Assembly: GCF_021117405.1 (NCBI RefSeq)
Contig: NZ_CP088251.1
Location: 1,674,001-1,738,000, forward strand
Reading direction: 5' to 3'
DNA length: 64,000 nucleotides
Source: Frateuria edaphi
GTDB taxonomy: Bacteria; Pseudomonadota; Gammaproteobacteria; Xanthomonadales; Rhodanobacteraceae
The position numbers and the translations under genes were made by a program. The notes under the pieces are model-generated. The model saw only the letters and a list, made by a program, of their open reading frames with translations. It was not told the origin of the DNA and did no database searches. Below are positions 1 to 7,940 of this stretch, piece after piece; the stretch's first letter is position 1; each line of letters starts with the position of its first letter.

Positions 1-813
1 CAGCGGATCGAACCGAAGGCCGGCTGGGACGACCTGAAACTGCCCGGCAACGAGCGTGCCCTGCTGCGCCAGATCGCCGACCAGGTCGCCCTGCGCAGCA
101 CCGTCTACGACGACTGGGGCTTCCGCGAGCGCATGAACCGCGGCCTGTCGATCAGCGCGCTGTTCACCGGTGAGAGCGGAACAGGCAAGACCATGGCGGC
201 CGAGGTGATAGCGCAGGAACTCGGGCTCTCGCTCTATCGCATCGACCTGTCGGCGGTGGTCAGCAAGTACATCGGCGAGACCGAAAAGAACCTGCGCAAG
301 CTTTTCGACGCGGCAGAGGAGGGCGGTTCGATCCTGTTCTTCGATGAGGCCGACGCCCTGTTCGGCCGCCGCAGCGAGGTCAAGGACAGCCACGACCGCT
401 ACGCCAACATCGAAGTGAACTATCTGCTGCAGCGGCTCGAATCCTTCCGCGGCCTGGCCATCCTGGCCACCAACATGAAAGGCGCGCTGGACAGCGCCTT
501 CCTCCGCCGCATCCGCTTCGTGGTCAATTTCCCGTTCCCCGGCATGGCCGAGCGCGAGGCGATCTGGGCTTCGGTGTTCCCGGCGCAGGCCGCCACCTCG
601 ACGCTGGACGTCGCACGCCTGGCGCGGCTCGCGCTCACCGGCGGCAGCATCCAGGGCATTGCCTTGAACGCGGCATTCATGGCCGCCAGCGCCGGTGTCC
701 AGATCACCATGCCGATCGTGCTGGAAGCCGCCCGCGCCGAATTCCGCAAGCTGGACAAGCCGGTCAACGAAGCCGACTTCCGCTGGCTGGAAAGCGCCGG
801 AGGCCGGCCATGA
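1..813 (+). CDS. eCIS AAA+ ATPase (5' end outside window)
   Basis: This is the C-terminal part of an AAA+ ATPase of the kind found in eCIS operons (Afp15/PVC15 class), which are thought to help particle assembly or cargo loading. The frame is open from base 1, so the start lies upstream; about 270 residues are visible. Walker A GESGTGKT is encoded near 172-195, Walker B ILFFDEADALF near 331-363, followed by sensor-like ATNMKGALDSAFLRRIRF with the arginine-finger region. The next gene starts inside its stop codon (ATGA), which ties it to the downstream injection-system genes. The family assignment is secure as AAA+. The eCIS role is inferred from the neighbours. Confidence 0.93.
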   Translation, partial: QRIEPKAGWDDLKLPGNERALLRQIADQVALRSTVYDDWGFRERMNRGLSISALFTGESGTGKTMAAEVIAQELGLSLYRIDLSAVVSKYIGETEKNLRKLFDAAEEGGSILFFDEADALFGRRSEVKDSHDRYANIEVNYLLQRLESFRGLAILATNMKGALDSAFLRRIRFVVNFPFPGMAEREAIWASVFPAQAATSTLDVARLARLALTGGSIQGIALNAAFMAASAGVQITMPIVLEAARAEFRKLDKPVNEADFRWLESAGGRP

Positions 814-1097
814 ACATCCGGTTGCACATCGAGCGGCTGGTACTGGACGAGTCACTCGTGGCTGGCGAGCGCCCGGCCGCCGTGAGCGAGGCGATCACGC
901 AGGAGCTGTCCCGACGGCTGGCCGATCCGGACACTGCGCAGGCGTTGCTCGGCCTTGGCAACGCGGCCTCGCGGCAACCGATCGCGCTGCCGCCGCCGTC
1001 GCATCCGGGTGATCGCCTGGGCCGGCGCATCGCCGACGCCGTCCATCAGTCGCTTGTGCCGGCCGGCCCTGGCGATGCCGGAGGACGGCGGCCATGA
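810..1097 (+). CDS. Small eCIS-linked protein of unknown function
   Basis: A 95-residue protein placed between the ATPase and the DUF4157 protein. It overlaps both neighbours by ATGA, so it is clearly translated as part of the operon. The N-terminal half is predicted helical (LHIERLVLDE, AVSEAITQELSRRL), and the C-terminal third is proline, glycine and arginine rich. No catalytic motif is visible. eCIS loci often carry a short protein at this place, so an adaptor or ATPase partner is possible, but this is inference only. Confidence 0.75.
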   Translation: MNIRLHIERLVLDESLVAGERPAAVSEAITQELSRRLADPDTAQALLGLGNAASRQPIALPPPSHPGDRLGRRIADAVHQSLVPAGPGDAGGRRP

Positions 1098-2764
1098 AAA
1101 CGGCTTTCAAACCAGCCGCCGGAAGTCCCTCGACGCGCAGTGGCATGACCCTGCAGCGCAAGTGCGCATGCGGTGCCCACCGTCCAGGCGGCGGGGCGTG
1201 CCCCGAGTGCAGCAGGAAGCGCCAGCTTGCTCAGCGCAAAACCTCCAGTCAGGACGGCGGGCGCGACGCGCCCGCGAGCGTGCACGACATCATCGGCTCG
1301 CCCGGACAACCTCTCGGCAGCTCGGCGCGCGCATTCATGGAACCCCGCTTCGGGCACGACCTGAGCCAGGTACGCGTCAACCATCCGGCACCCAACGCGA
1401 CGTCGGCGCTCACGGTGGGTTCGGCGCACGATCCGCTCGAGCGCGAGGCCGATGCCGTGGCCGGCCGCGTCGTCGGGATGTCATCGCCGGATCGCGCAAC
1501 ACGCCTCGACTTTTCCGGGGTGCGCATCCACACCGACGAGGCGGCGGCGGCATCGGCCCGGGAACTGCATGCTCGCGCCTACACGGTCGGCAATCACATC
1601 GCCTTCGACAGCCAGGCCTATGCGCCCGACACCCGGGATGGACGGTTGCTGCTGGCCCACGAGCTCGCCCATACCGTCCAGCAGGCGCAGACCGGCGTGG
1701 CGCTGCAGCGTTTCGTTCCCTGCACGCGCGCCCGGCTGTCCACCGAGGACTGTCCGAAACGGGATCCGGACGAGGACCGCACCACGCGCGCCCAGCCGAT
1801 GATCCTCGAATACGTCACCGCGCCCGAGGCGGGCTTCCTGGTGGCGAACTTCGATATCGACAAGACCACGGTCAAGAGCGACCTCAAGCGCCATCCTCTA
1901 TGGCCTACGCTGGTCAAGGCGATTTCCGAGCCCAAGAGTCAGTGGGAAATCATCGGCCTTTCGGATTGCCACGGCGACGAGCCGCTCAACACCGGCTTGC
2001 GCAAGCAGCGCGCCGATGCCGTGCGTGCGTTCCTGCCGGCCAGCCTTGCACCGGGCATCACCGCTACCTCGGGCGCGGCGCTCAACGACTGCATGACCGA
2101 CAACGGCAACGCGGTCGCCCGGCAATGGAACCGTGCCGCCCTGATCACGCCGGTCAGCCGAGAGGTGCAGTTCGAGGAGGAAGATCCCATCCAGGGCAAG
2201 CGGCCGGTGCCAAAGCCGATCGACCCGGACGTGGTCGATTGCAGCGACGCGCAGAAGAAGGCCGTCGCGCAAGCACAGCCCATCGCCAAGGACATGCTGC
2301 AGGTGGCGCTGTTCCGCCTTCGCGACCAGAGCGACCCGGAGATCAAGTCGCTGCTGCGCGCGTACTTCGGGGACGACAGCAAGACCACCTTCGAGCACGT
2401 CCACGATGGCCTCCTGGCCACGCTGATGGGCCTGTCCTCGGACCTCACGGTCGAATGCGAGCGCAAGGGGTCCTGGTTCTACGGCCACTTCTGCAAGGAC
2501 GGGGACGTCGTCACGCAGGGATACACCAGGAACAGCCTGTTCGCCCTGCACATCCACCTTTGCGAAGCGGTGTTCACTCATCCGGACATCGATATCGCCG
2601 AAACCATCATTCACGAATCCAGCCATCTCTACGACGGCACGGCCGACAAGGGCTATTGCTGGCAGGGCGGCGGTGGCGCCTGCGCAACGATGGGACCTGC
2701 CAACGCCTACAACAATGCCGATTCCTACTCCAACTTCGCCAAAGAGGCGTGGCTGCGCAAATAG
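1094..2764 (+). CDS. DUF4157 (eCIS core domain) protein with OmpA-like and M35-like metallopeptidase regions
   Basis: A 556-residue protein and the best cargo/effector candidate of the eCIS. The N-terminus has a cysteine motif (CACG...CPEC). It is followed by a degenerate eCIS motif (FGHDLSQVRVNHP, about 80-95) and a full DUF4157 domain (about 135-205) that ends in HELAH at 189-193, a zinc-type HExxH. Residues about 250-365 look like an OmpA-family domain (FDIDKTTV, then GLSDCHGDEPLNTGLRKQRA and NRAALI). The C-terminus carries a second HExxH, HESSH at 507-511, followed by GTADKGY. That matches the GTxDxxY signature of M35 aspzincin peptidases, with Asp518 as candidate third ligand. DUF4157 is known to mark eCIS-associated proteins. 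The combination of three regions is read from motifs only. It starts by ATGA overlap with the gene before. Confidence 0.9.
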   Translation: MKTAFKPAAGSPSTRSGMTLQRKCACGAHRPGGGACPECSRKRQLAQRKTSSQDGGRDAPASVHDIIGSPGQPLGSSARAFMEPRFGHDLSQVRVNHPAPNATSALTVGSAHDPLEREADAVAGRVVGMSSPDRATRLDFSGVRIHTDEAAAASARELHARAYTVGNHIAFDSQAYAPDTRDGRLLLAHELAHTVQQAQTGVALQRFVPCTRARLSTEDCPKRDPDEDRTTRAQPMILEYVTAPEAGFLVANFDIDKTTVKSDLKRHPLWPTLVKAISEPKSQWEIIGLSDCHGDEPLNTGLRKQRADAVRAFLPASLAPGITATSGAALNDCMTDNGNAVARQWNRAALITPVSREVQFEEEDPIQGKRPVPKPIDPDVVDCSDAQKKAVAQAQPIAKDMLQVALFRLRDQSDPEIKSLLRAYFGDDSKTTFEHVHDGLLATLMGLSSDLTVECERKGSWFYGHFCKDGDVVTQGYTRNSLFALHIHLCEAVFTHPDIDIAETIIHESSHLYDGTADKGYCWQGGGGACATMGPANAYNNADSYSNFAKEAWLRK

Positions 2765-2934
2765 ACGGTAATCGCGATGTCCTGCCTACCCGACAAGAGA
2801 CAGTGCTTCAGTGCGGCATCGCTCGTCCCGGGACGCCGTGCCAAGGGAGCCGTGCGCCGCATCGATCCCGGGATCAGGATCCATCCCAAGGTGCATCGCG
2901 CGGCTCGCACCCGCGCAGCGCCGGGAATCCAGCC

Positions 2935-3693
2935 ATGAACGATGCACTGCGCAAGGGCGATCACGGCCCGCCGGTTCGCCAGCTGCAACAGCGGCTCGCG
3001 CAGCGCGGCTACGCGGTGGCCGACAGCGGCAGCTTCGATGCGGCGACCTGGCGCGCCGTGCGCGCCTTCCAGGCGCAGAACCTCGACCAGCACGGCCAGC
3101 CGCTGGTGGTCGATGGCGCGGTCGGGCCGTTGACGCAGTGGAGCCTCGAGCATCCGAAGCCGCTGATCGACACGCCCTCGGCCGTCGACTACGCGGCCAT
3201 GCCCGCGGACGGGGGCAGCGCCCGTGGCCGCGCCGCGCTGGCGGCGGCCATCGGCGAACTGAAGTCGGGCGCCTGCGAATCCGGCGGCAACAACTGCGGC
3301 GCCTTCATCCGCAAATACCTGGCGCCGGCGGGCGTGGCGGAAGGCAACTCGTGGTGCGCCTCGTTCGTGAGTTGGTGCTTCCTGCAGGCCGCCGGCGGCG
3401 ACACGGCGGCGATGCCGTTCGCCTACGTACCGGGCGCACGCGCGATGCTCGCGGAATTCAAGGCGCAGGACTGGGCGCGTGCGCCCGGCAGCGGCTACCC
3501 GCCGCAACCAGGCGACATCGTGGTGTGGTGGCGGGTGAACCTGCGGGGCTGGCTTGGCCACGTCGGACTGGTCCACTCGGTGCGCGACGGCATGCTCTAC
3601 ACCATCGAGGGCAACCGCAGCCCGCGCGTGCAGGGCTTCTCGTATGTGCTCAGCCGCATGGACCGGTTGCTCGGCTTCGGACACGTGCCATGA
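2935..3693 (+). CDS. Peptidoglycan-binding and CHAP-type hydrolase
   Basis: A 252-residue protein with an N-terminal PG_binding_1-like repeat (residues about 8-65: GPPVRQLQQRLAQRGYAV...VVDGAVGPLTQWSL) and a C-terminal CHAP/NlpC-like amidase region. The candidate nucleophile is Cys141 in WCASFVSWC, the histidine is His209 in LGHVGLVH, and EGN follows. No signal peptide is visible, so export would need the injection particle or lysis. The preceding gap is 170 bases with only a weak GGGAA ribosome site. The next gene overlaps its stop by ATGA. It is probably a cell-wall hydrolase used for particle release or carried as cargo; the two cannot be separated from sequence. Confidence 0.88.
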   Translation: MNDALRKGDHGPPVRQLQQRLAQRGYAVADSGSFDAATWRAVRAFQAQNLDQHGQPLVVDGAVGPLTQWSLEHPKPLIDTPSAVDYAAMPADGGSARGRAALAAAIGELKSGACESGGNNCGAFIRKYLAPAGVAEGNSWCASFVSWCFLQAAGGDTAAMPFAYVPGARAMLAEFKAQDWARAPGSGYPPQPGDIVVWWRVNLRGWLGHVGLVHSVRDGMLYTIEGNRSPRVQGFSYVLSRMDRLLGFGHVP

Positions 3694-4628
3694 ATGCATT
3701 GGCGCCACGCCGGCTTTCCTTGCCGCACGTTCCCGCGCCGATCGTCGGCCTGAAGCGATCGTGCGGCTGCGGCCCGCATGGCAGCGGCTGCCCGCGGTGC
3801 CGCGCGAATCTGCAGCGCTCGCGTGCCATCGCGCCCTACGCTGGCGACCATCAGTCCGCGCAGGCGCACGCGCGGGCGAGGAGCGATCCCCGATCACCAC
3901 TCGCCCAGGACTTCACGCGCATGCCGCTGCGCGTGTCACACGAATCCCTGGACGGCACCGCCGATGACGAAGGCATGGAGTCGGTCGATGCGCCCGGACC
4001 CGGCACCGATGGCGGTACGCAGCCAACGCCGACCGTGCGACCGGCCAGCACCCGGGTCGACACCACCACCAGCTACACCCAGGTGGCGCTGCAGGCCGGC
4101 TACCTCTCGGGCCTGGGAATCATCGCGCGCATGCAGGTCCTGCCCGACAGTACGACCTGGGACGGCAAGGAGGTCGTCGAGTCGTTGCAGCAGACCTCCT
4201 CGACCTGTCCGGACACGCTCACCCAGCCGGGCCCCTGCAACGGGCACTCGCATTTCCCGATCGGCAGCGCGATGCGCGGCCGCGGCGTGCGGCCGGAGCA
4301 GCCGGCAATGCGCAACCGCTTCTACGACATCCATACCTCGCAGTCGCAGAGTCTGAGCTTCCTGCACGATGCCGCGCGCAATCCCAAGGGCATCGACGCC
4401 TGTGAATCGGTGTGCCGGCAGGAGTACGCCTTTGACGGCGTGGTGATTGGAACGCACAGCATCCGGCGGCAGTTCCGCAAGGGCAAAGTCGATGGGCACG
4501 ACGTCACCATCATCGACGTGACCAAGTCCGATCTCGCTCCCGCGACGAGCGGCGGAAGCGGGCAGCCGCCTTCGGGCGGGCAGGGCGACGCAGGCGCTCC
4601 GCCACGGCCCGACGGAGGTGGCCCATGA
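3690..4628 (+). CDS. eCIS cargo-like protein with N-terminal cysteine tag
   Basis: A 312-residue protein of unknown activity. Its N-terminus (LKRSCGCGPHGSGCPRC) resembles that of the DUF4157 protein (LQRKCACG...CPEC). Near residue 70 it has AQDFTRMPLRVSHES, a relic of the motif that begins DUF4157 regions, but no HExxH follows. The middle (about 120-290) has paired cysteines (CPDTLTQPGPCNGH, ACESVCRQE) and a histidine-rich stretch; no known enzyme motif was recognised. The C-terminus is low-complexity Gly/Pro. ATGA overlaps with both neighbours place it firmly in the operon. The shared tag suggests it is packaged in the particle (inference). Confidence 0.78.
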   Translation: MNALAPRRLSLPHVPAPIVGLKRSCGCGPHGSGCPRCRANLQRSRAIAPYAGDHQSAQAHARARSDPRSPLAQDFTRMPLRVSHESLDGTADDEGMESVDAPGPGTDGGTQPTPTVRPASTRVDTTTSYTQVALQAGYLSGLGIIARMQVLPDSTTWDGKEVVESLQQTSSTCPDTLTQPGPCNGHSHFPIGSAMRGRGVRPEQPAMRNRFYDIHTSQSQSLSFLHDAARNPKGIDACESVCRQEYAFDGVVIGTHSIRRQFRKGKVDGHDVTIIDVTKSDLAPATSGGSGQPPSGGQGDAGAPPRPDGGGP

Positions 4629-5284
4629 GCGGGTTCCCCGGCTCACCGCGCATCCTCAAGGGCGGCATCGTGCTGATCGATCCCGACAGCTCGGCGGTGC
4701 TGCGCGTGATCGCACTGCAGTACAACCCCGACTCGCTCACCCGCTCGCTGCAGGTGCAGCCCGTGGGCGCCGACGGTGGTGACCGCTCCGAGCTGCTGCG
4801 GTTGAAGGGGCCGCCCGTGGAAACGCTGAAGCTGGAAGCGGAAATCGACGCGACCGATCAACTCGAGTCGCCGGACCAGAACGCCGCCACGGCCCAGTCC
4901 GGCCTGTTCGCCCAGCTCGCGGCGCTGGAAACGATGGTCTACCCGACCAGTGCACAGCTGCACGCCAACGACGCGCTGGCGCGGATTGGCACGCTGGAGA
5001 TCGTGCCGATGGAAACACCGCTGGCGCTGTTCGTGTGGAGCGCCACGCGCATCCTGCCGGTGCGCATCACCGAGTTCAGCATTACCGAGGAGGCGTTCGA
5101 CACGGCGCTGCACCCGATCCGCGCCAAGGTGAGCCTGGGGCTGCGCGTGCTGTCGGTGAACGACGTGCCCACCGGCCACAAGGCGGCCGCCCTGTTCATG
5201 AACTACCTGCAGCAGAAGGAGCGCCTGGCCGGCACCGCGGCCAGCCAGCCGCTGTCCGCACTGGGGGTTGCCGGAGTGCCGTAA
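4625..5284 (+). CDS. CIS tube-adaptor protein (Afp7/gp53-type N-terminal family)
   Basis: A 219-residue protein matching the contractile injection system tube/baseplate adaptor family. It has the typical start (GGIVLIDP...VIALQYNPDSLTRSL), the ETLKLEAEIDATDQ segment, and the C-terminal VRITEFSITEEAFDTALHPIRAKVSLGLRVL strand pair in which the family adopts a gp53/tube-like fold. In Afp7-type proteins a LysM domain is often fused at the C-terminus; here it is a separate gene directly downstream. It probably sits between the inner tube and the hub. The stop overlaps the next ATG by one base (TAATG). Confidence 0.9.
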   Translation: MSGFPGSPRILKGGIVLIDPDSSAVLRVIALQYNPDSLTRSLQVQPVGADGGDRSELLRLKGPPVETLKLEAEIDATDQLESPDQNAATAQSGLFAQLAALETMVYPTSAQLHANDALARIGTLEIVPMETPLALFVWSATRILPVRITEFSITEEAFDTALHPIRAKVSLGLRVLSVNDVPTGHKAAALFMNYLQQKERLAGTAASQPLSALGVAGVP

Positions 5285-5604
5285 TGAACACGATCTTCCC
5301 GCCCACCAGCCGCTACGCGTTGACGCCGACCGCCACCTGGACACGCGCCGACGGCACGCCGGTGGTCTACCTCACGCGGCGCTTCGTGCCGGCGCCCGAG
5401 AACTACGCCACGCTGCAATGGCACCGGGTACTGCAGAACGAGCGGCTGGACACCATCGCCGCGCAATACCTGGGCGATCCGGAACAGTTCTGGCGCCTGT
5501 GCGACGCCAACCGGGCGCTGCGTCCGCAAGACCTGACCGGCACGATCGGACGGGCGTTGCGCATCACCTTGCCCGAAGGCATCCCGGGGGTACCGCATGC
5601 TTAA
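5284..5604 (+). CDS. LysM-like baseplate protein
   Basis: A 106-residue protein with a LysM-like core (WHRVLQNERLDTIAAQYLGDPEQFWRLCDANRAL, about 44-78) ending in ITLPEGIPG. Tail LysM proteins (gp53/Afp7 C-terminus) stabilise the tube-hub joint; this one has no signal peptide and lies between the tube adaptor and hub genes, fitting that role. The start at 5284 shares its A with the upstream stop (TAATG). Its 3' end overlaps the hub gene by 8 bases. Confidence 0.82.
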   Translation: MNTIFPPTSRYALTPTATWTRADGTPVVYLTRRFVPAPENYATLQWHRVLQNERLDTIAAQYLGDPEQFWRLCDANRALRPQDLTGTIGRALRITLPEGIPGVPHA

Positions 5605-6733
5605 GGGCGTGCACCTGACGTTGCTGGTCGGCCCGGTGGTGCCGGCGCCGGTGCCGCAGATCGTGCTCGACGCGCTGACCCAGGTCGAGGTGGTCGCGCC
5701 GGACGAAGCGGCCGGGGCGTTCACCCTGCAATTTTCCCTGAGCGTGCGCTCGCCGCTGCACACGCTGTTCCTGCTGAGCGGCGGCGGTGTGGTGCCGCTG
5801 TTGCGGGTGATCTTGGTAGTCACCTTGAATGGCATGCCACAGGTGCTGATCGACGGCGTGGTGACCCGCACCCAGATCGTGCCGGGCGCCGATCAGCGCC
5901 ACGCGACGCTGCAGGTCACCGGCGATGACCTGACCACGGTGATGCAGAAACTGGAATTCTCCGGTCTCCCGGGCATGCCGTATCCGGCGATGCCGGCCGA
6001 GGCGATCGTGCTGGCGATCCTGGCCAAGTACGCCTTCCTGGGCATCGTGCCGATGATCGTGCCGAGCGTGGCGATCGACGTGCCGATCCCGACCCATCGC
6101 ATACCGACCCAGCAGGGCAACGACCTGGACTACGTGCGTCTGCTGGCGCAGCGCGTGGGCTACGTTTTCTACCTGGACCCCGGCCCGGCACCCGGCATGA
6201 GCGTGGCGTATTGGGGGCCGAAGGTGAAGATCGGCATCCCGCAGCCGGCGTTGAACGGGGACATGGACGCGGCCGGCAACGTGGAAAGCCTCAATTTCAC
6301 CTACGACGGAAACGCGCGCAGCCTGCCGGTGGTCTACATCCAGAACGAGCAGACCAAGGTGCCGCTGCCGCTGCCGATCCCCGATGTCGGCCCGCTCAAT
6401 CCGCCGCTGGGCCTGCTCGATCCGCCACCCCAAAAGTTCAATCCGCTTGCCGAGACGGCGAAGTACTCGCCGTTGCGGGCGATGCTGCTGGGCATGGCCG
6501 AGGCGGCGAGGTCCGCCGATACCGTGACCGGCACCGGCACGCTCGATGTCACCCGCTACGGTCGCGTGCTCAGGTCGCGGCAGCTGGTAGGGGTGCGCGG
6601 CGTCGGCCCCGCGTTCGATGGCCTGCACTACGTCAGCGAGGTGCGCCACACGATCAAGCGCGGCGAGTACAAGCAGAGCTTCAGCCTGTCGCGCAAGGGA
6701 TTGCTCTCGACGCTGCCGGTGGTGCCGGCATGA
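5597..6733 (+). CDS. gp27/VgrG-N-like baseplate hub protein
   Basis: A 378-residue hub protein of the phage late-control-D/VgrG N-terminal type. Recognisable are the first strands (QIVLDALTQVEVVAPDEAAGAFTLQFSL), the ligand-like turn DGVVTRTQIVPG, and the long central LLAQRVGYVFYLDPG...VAYWGPKV. A C-terminal YVSEVRHTIKRGEYKQSFSLSRKG closes the fold, as in VgrG hub domains. It would form a trimer at the centre of the baseplate. The spike OB-fold, often fused in Afp8, is encoded by the next gene, which starts in its stop codon. Confidence 0.88.
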   Translation: MLKGVHLTLLVGPVVPAPVPQIVLDALTQVEVVAPDEAAGAFTLQFSLSVRSPLHTLFLLSGGGVVPLLRVILVVTLNGMPQVLIDGVVTRTQIVPGADQRHATLQVTGDDLTTVMQKLEFSGLPGMPYPAMPAEAIVLAILAKYAFLGIVPMIVPSVAIDVPIPTHRIPTQQGNDLDYVRLLAQRVGYVFYLDPGPAPGMSVAYWGPKVKIGIPQPALNGDMDAAGNVESLNFTYDGNARSLPVVYIQNEQTKVPLPLPIPDVGPLNPPLGLLDPPPQKFNPLAETAKYSPLRAMLLGMAEAARSADTVTGTGTLDVTRYGRVLRSRQLVGVRGVGPAFDGLHYVSEVRHTIKRGEYKQSFSLSRKGLLSTLPVVPA

Positions 6734-7236
6734 AAACCTACTTCGGCAAATACCGCGGCACGGTGCTCCAGAACGTGGATCCCGAACAGCGCGGCCGCAT
6801 CCAGGCGATGGTGCCGGACGTGGCCGGCCTGCTTCCCTCGAGCTGGGCGATGCCCTGCGTGCCGATCGCCGGCAAGCAGAGCGGCAGCTGGGTGGTGCCG
6901 CAGATCGGCGCCGGGGTGTGGATCGAGTTCGAGCAGGGCGATCCGGATTACCCCGTCTGGACCGGCGGCTTCTGGGGGCTCGCCGCCGAAGTGCCGGCGC
7001 TGGCGCTGGCCGGCAACCCGGCCAGCCCGAGCATCGTGCTGCAGAGCGGACTGCAGAACGCACTGGTGATCAGCGACGTGCCCGGACCCACCGGCGGCAT
7101 CCTGCTCAAGAGCACGACCGGGGCGATGATCCTGGTCAACGACATCGGCATCACCATCTCCAACGGCAAGGGCGCAACCATCGTGCTCGCCGGGCCGACG
7201 GTGACCATCAACAACGGCGCGCTGGTCGTGACGTAG
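6730..7236 (+). CDS. gp5/base-V-like spike protein
   Basis: A 168-residue spike protein. The N-terminal half is a gp5/phage-base-V OB-fold (YRGTVLQNVDPEQRGRIQAMVPDV...WVVPQIGAGVWIEFEQGDPDYPVWTGGF). The C-terminal part has short repeating beta units (GILLKSTTGAMILVNDIGITISNGKGATIVLAGPTVTINNG) typical of the trimeric beta-helix needle. There is no lysozyme domain. It overlaps the hub by ATGA and is followed by the PAAR-like tip protein, giving hub, needle and tip as three consecutive genes. Confidence 0.92.
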   Translation: MKTYFGKYRGTVLQNVDPEQRGRIQAMVPDVAGLLPSSWAMPCVPIAGKQSGSWVVPQIGAGVWIEFEQGDPDYPVWTGGFWGLAAEVPALALAGNPASPSIVLQSGLQNALVISDVPGPTGGILLKSTTGAMILVNDIGITISNGKGATIVLAGPTVTINNGALVVT

Positions 7237-7247
7237 GGAGATGCACG

Positions 7248-7571
7248 ATGCCCGGCTTCGTCCTCCATGTCGGCGCCAGCGTGCTCTGTTCGCACGCCGG
7301 GCAGGCGCAGCCGACGACGCCGAACCCGCGCGTGATGGTCAGCGGCCAGCCGACGGTGACGATCGCCGCGCCGTGGTTGATCGTCGGCTGCGCGCTGCCG
7401 CCACCACCGGGTGCGAACGGACCCTGCGTGAGCGCGCAGTTCGTCACCGCGGCCACCCGGGTCACCTCCAACGGGCAGCCGTTGCTGTTGTTCGATAGCC
7501 AGGCGATCTGCGTGCCCACCGGCACGCCGTTGCTCGTCGTCGCCAGCCAGATGCGCGCCACCGCGATGTGA
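7248..7571 (+). CDS. PAAR-like spike tip protein
   Basis: A 107-residue protein that would cap the spike. It has the eCIS PAAR-like pattern: PRVMVSGQPTVTIAAPWLIVGCALP, then PCVSAQFVTAATRVTSNGQPLLLFDSQAICVPTGTPLLV. Cysteines in GCALPPPPGANGPC and AICVPTG may help metal or disulfide stabilisation. The start at 7248 is chosen because GGAG lies about 8 bases upstream; an ATG at 7241 is in another frame. It is transcribed with the spike (11-base gap) and with gp25 downstream. Confidence 0.88.
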   Translation: MPGFVLHVGASVLCSHAGQAQPTTPNPRVMVSGQPTVTIAAPWLIVGCALPPPPGANGPCVSAQFVTAATRVTSNGQPLLLFDSQAICVPTGTPLLVVASQMRATAM

Positions 7572-7580
7572 GGCGAAGTC

Positions 7581-7940
7581 ATGAACATCGACTATCCGTT
7601 CCAGTTCGACAACCGTGGCCGGAGCGCGGAAACAGGCGACGACGAGCATGTGCGCGACATGATCGAGCAACTGCTTTTCACCAGCCCGGGTGAGCGCGTG
7701 AACCGCCCGGACTTCGGCAGCGGCCTGCTGCAACTGGTGTTCGCACCGAACAGCCCGGAGCTGGCTGCCGCGTTGCAGTTCACGGTGCAGGCGGCGCTGC
7801 AGCGCTGGCTGGGCGATGTCATCGACGTCGGCACGCTGCAGGTGAGCACCGACGACGCCACCTTGCGCGTGGAGCTCAGCTACACCGTTCGCGCCAGCGG
7901 CGCGGCGCGCAGCGACAGTTTCGAGCGGAGCCTGCCATGA
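7581..7940 (+). CDS. gp25-like baseplate wedge protein (GPW/gp25 family)
   Basis: A 119-residue member of the GPW/gp25 family. Diagnostic segments are HVRDMIEQLLFTSPGERVNRPDFGSGLLQLVF and the central TVQAALQRWLGDVIDV, followed by the two C-terminal strands LQVSTDDATLRVELSYTVR. gp25 anchors the first sheath ring to the baseplate. Length and position just before the J-like proteins are standard. The following gene overlaps by ATGA. Confidence 0.95.
   Translation: MNIDYPFQFDNRGRSAETGDDEHVRDMIEQLLFTSPGERVNRPDFGSGLLQLVFAPNSPELAAALQFTVQAALQRWLGDVIDVGTLQVSTDDATLRVELSYTVRASGAARSDSFERSLP

Noticed and set aside
955-3693. A long plus-strand open frame spanning the DUF4157 gene and the CHAP gene
   Set aside because: Its first 1.9 kb is a shadow of the DUF4157 gene and reads as Arg/Ala/Gly-rich nonsense; only the part from ATG 2935 has domain content.
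2811-4628. Frame extending upstream of the 312-residue protein
   Set aside because: The upstream part overlaps the CHAP gene out of frame; the ATGA at 3690 is the natural start.
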